Source: Rhodospirillales bacterium | GTDB lineage: Bacteria > Pseudomonadota > Alphaproteobacteria > Reyranellales > Reyranellaceae | Reading direction: 5' to 3' | DNA length: 6,994 bases | Assembly (NCBI GenBank): GCA_013205335.1 | Contig: JABMNB010000737.1 | Location: 1 to 6,994, forward strand | Notes under the pieces: model-generated | Databases searched by the model: none | What the model was told of the DNA's origin: nothing | What the model saw: the letters and a program-made list of their open reading frames with translations, nothing else | Made by a program: the position numbers and the translations under genes | Part shown: one piece after another, positions 6,847 through 6,994 of the stretch | How positions within the stretch are numbered: position 1 is the stretch's first letter | How the letters are laid out: each line of letters begins with the position of its first letter

Positions 6847-6890
6847 CCAGTCGGCACCCAGTCGGTGCCTAGGGTGCGTATGGGTGCCTA
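6847..6890. repeat. Cluster of short direct and inverted repeats
   Basis: CCAGTCGG occurs at 6847-6854 and 6858-6865; GGTGCCTA at 6864-6871 and 6883-6890. GGCACC (6853-6858) pairs with GGTGCC (6864-6869) across 5 nt, while GGCACCCA (6853-6860) can instead pair with TGGGTGCC (6881-6888). The cluster lies in the 175-bp region between the minus-strand binding-protein gene and the tRNA. It could be an operator or a remnant of a lost element. Confidence 0.5.
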
Positions 6891-6911
6891 AGGGAGTGTG
6901 CGTAAGAGAGC

Positions 6912-6939
6912 GGGACAAGACGGCGGGTCTTCTGTTAAG
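6912..6939 (+). promoter_or_regulatory. Candidate promoter of tRNA-Thr
   Basis: GGGACA at 6912-6917 (4 of 6 to TTGACA) and GTTAAG at 6934-6939 (3 of 6 to TATAAT, within TGTTAAGCT) are 16 bp apart, 17 bp before the tRNA. The position fits a tRNA promoter; the -10 match is poor. Confidence 0.35.
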
Positions 6940-6956
6940 CTCTCCTTCTCTCCAAA

Positions 6957-6994
6957 GCCGGCGTAGCTCAGTTGGTAGAGCAGCTGATTCGTAA
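6957..6994 (+). tRNA. tRNA-Thr(CGU), 5' half, cut by window edge
   Basis: The first 38 nucleotides of a tRNA decoding ACG. Acceptor strand GCCGGCG, then TA, D stem GCTC/GAGC around the loop AGTTGGTA, A26, anticodon strand GCTGA and loop TTCGTAA. The loop places anticodon CGT at positions 34-36. The window ends at the last loop base, so the 3' pairing strands cannot be checked. No sign of an integrated element is seen, though such elements usually target the 3' half. Confidence 0.93.

Noticed and set aside
6957..6994. tRNA-Thr as the attachment site of an integrated element that rearranged the binding-protein genes
   Set aside because: Integration normally uses the 3' part, which faces away from this region; no integrase, transposase or duplicated tRNA fragment is seen.
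1..6994. CRISPR array, insertion sequence or phage genes
   Set aside because: No regularly spaced repeats, transposase motifs or phage-like genes were found on either strand.

Overview
The window is GC-rich (roughly two-thirds G+C by eye) bacterial chromosome. The TPR protein with a His-rich core, the small sulfotransferase and the orphan LivJ-type binding proteins together suggest Acidobacteriota, perhaps Vicinamibacteria. That placement is from memory of such genomes, not from a search.

Layout: bases 1-2630 hold the first 876 codons of uvrA on the minus strand, with the C-terminal end cut off by the window edge. A 107-bp gap with a perfect 12-bp hairpin follows. Bases 2738-4327 (minus) encode an exported 529-residue TPR protein. 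Only 22 bp upstream of it, 4350-4955 (minus) encodes a 201-residue PAPS-type sulfotransferase, so these two are probably one transcription unit, read from a promoter at about 4967-4995. A 119-bp divergent intergenic region separates it from the plus-strand genes.

Bases 5075-6781 are the unusual part. Two diverged paralogues of a periplasmic branched-chain amino-acid-type substrate-binding protein lie tail to tail. The plus-strand copy (5075-6047) has an in-frame TGA at a glycine position conserved in its paralogue, a frameshift near 5972 and a missing C terminus. The minus-strand copy (from a TTG start at 6781) is intact for about 253 codons and then runs straight into the antisense of the plus copy, ending at 5855. 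The homologous parts are two gap-free 636-bp arms (5174-5809 and 6023-6658) around a 213-bp spacer. The simplest reading is one deletion that removed the facing 3' ends of two convergent genes, followed by decay of the plus copy. No permease or ATPase gene is present.

Bases 6782-6956 are intergenic, with a weak promoter candidate, a cluster of short repeats and the probable promoter of a tRNA-Thr(CGU), whose first 38 nucleotides (6957-6994) end the window.

UvrA and the tRNA are housekeeping genes. The TPR protein and sulfotransferase are probably co-expressed, but nothing here shows a shared pathway. I found no convincing new multi-gene system; the decaying, fused binding-protein pair is the main observation.
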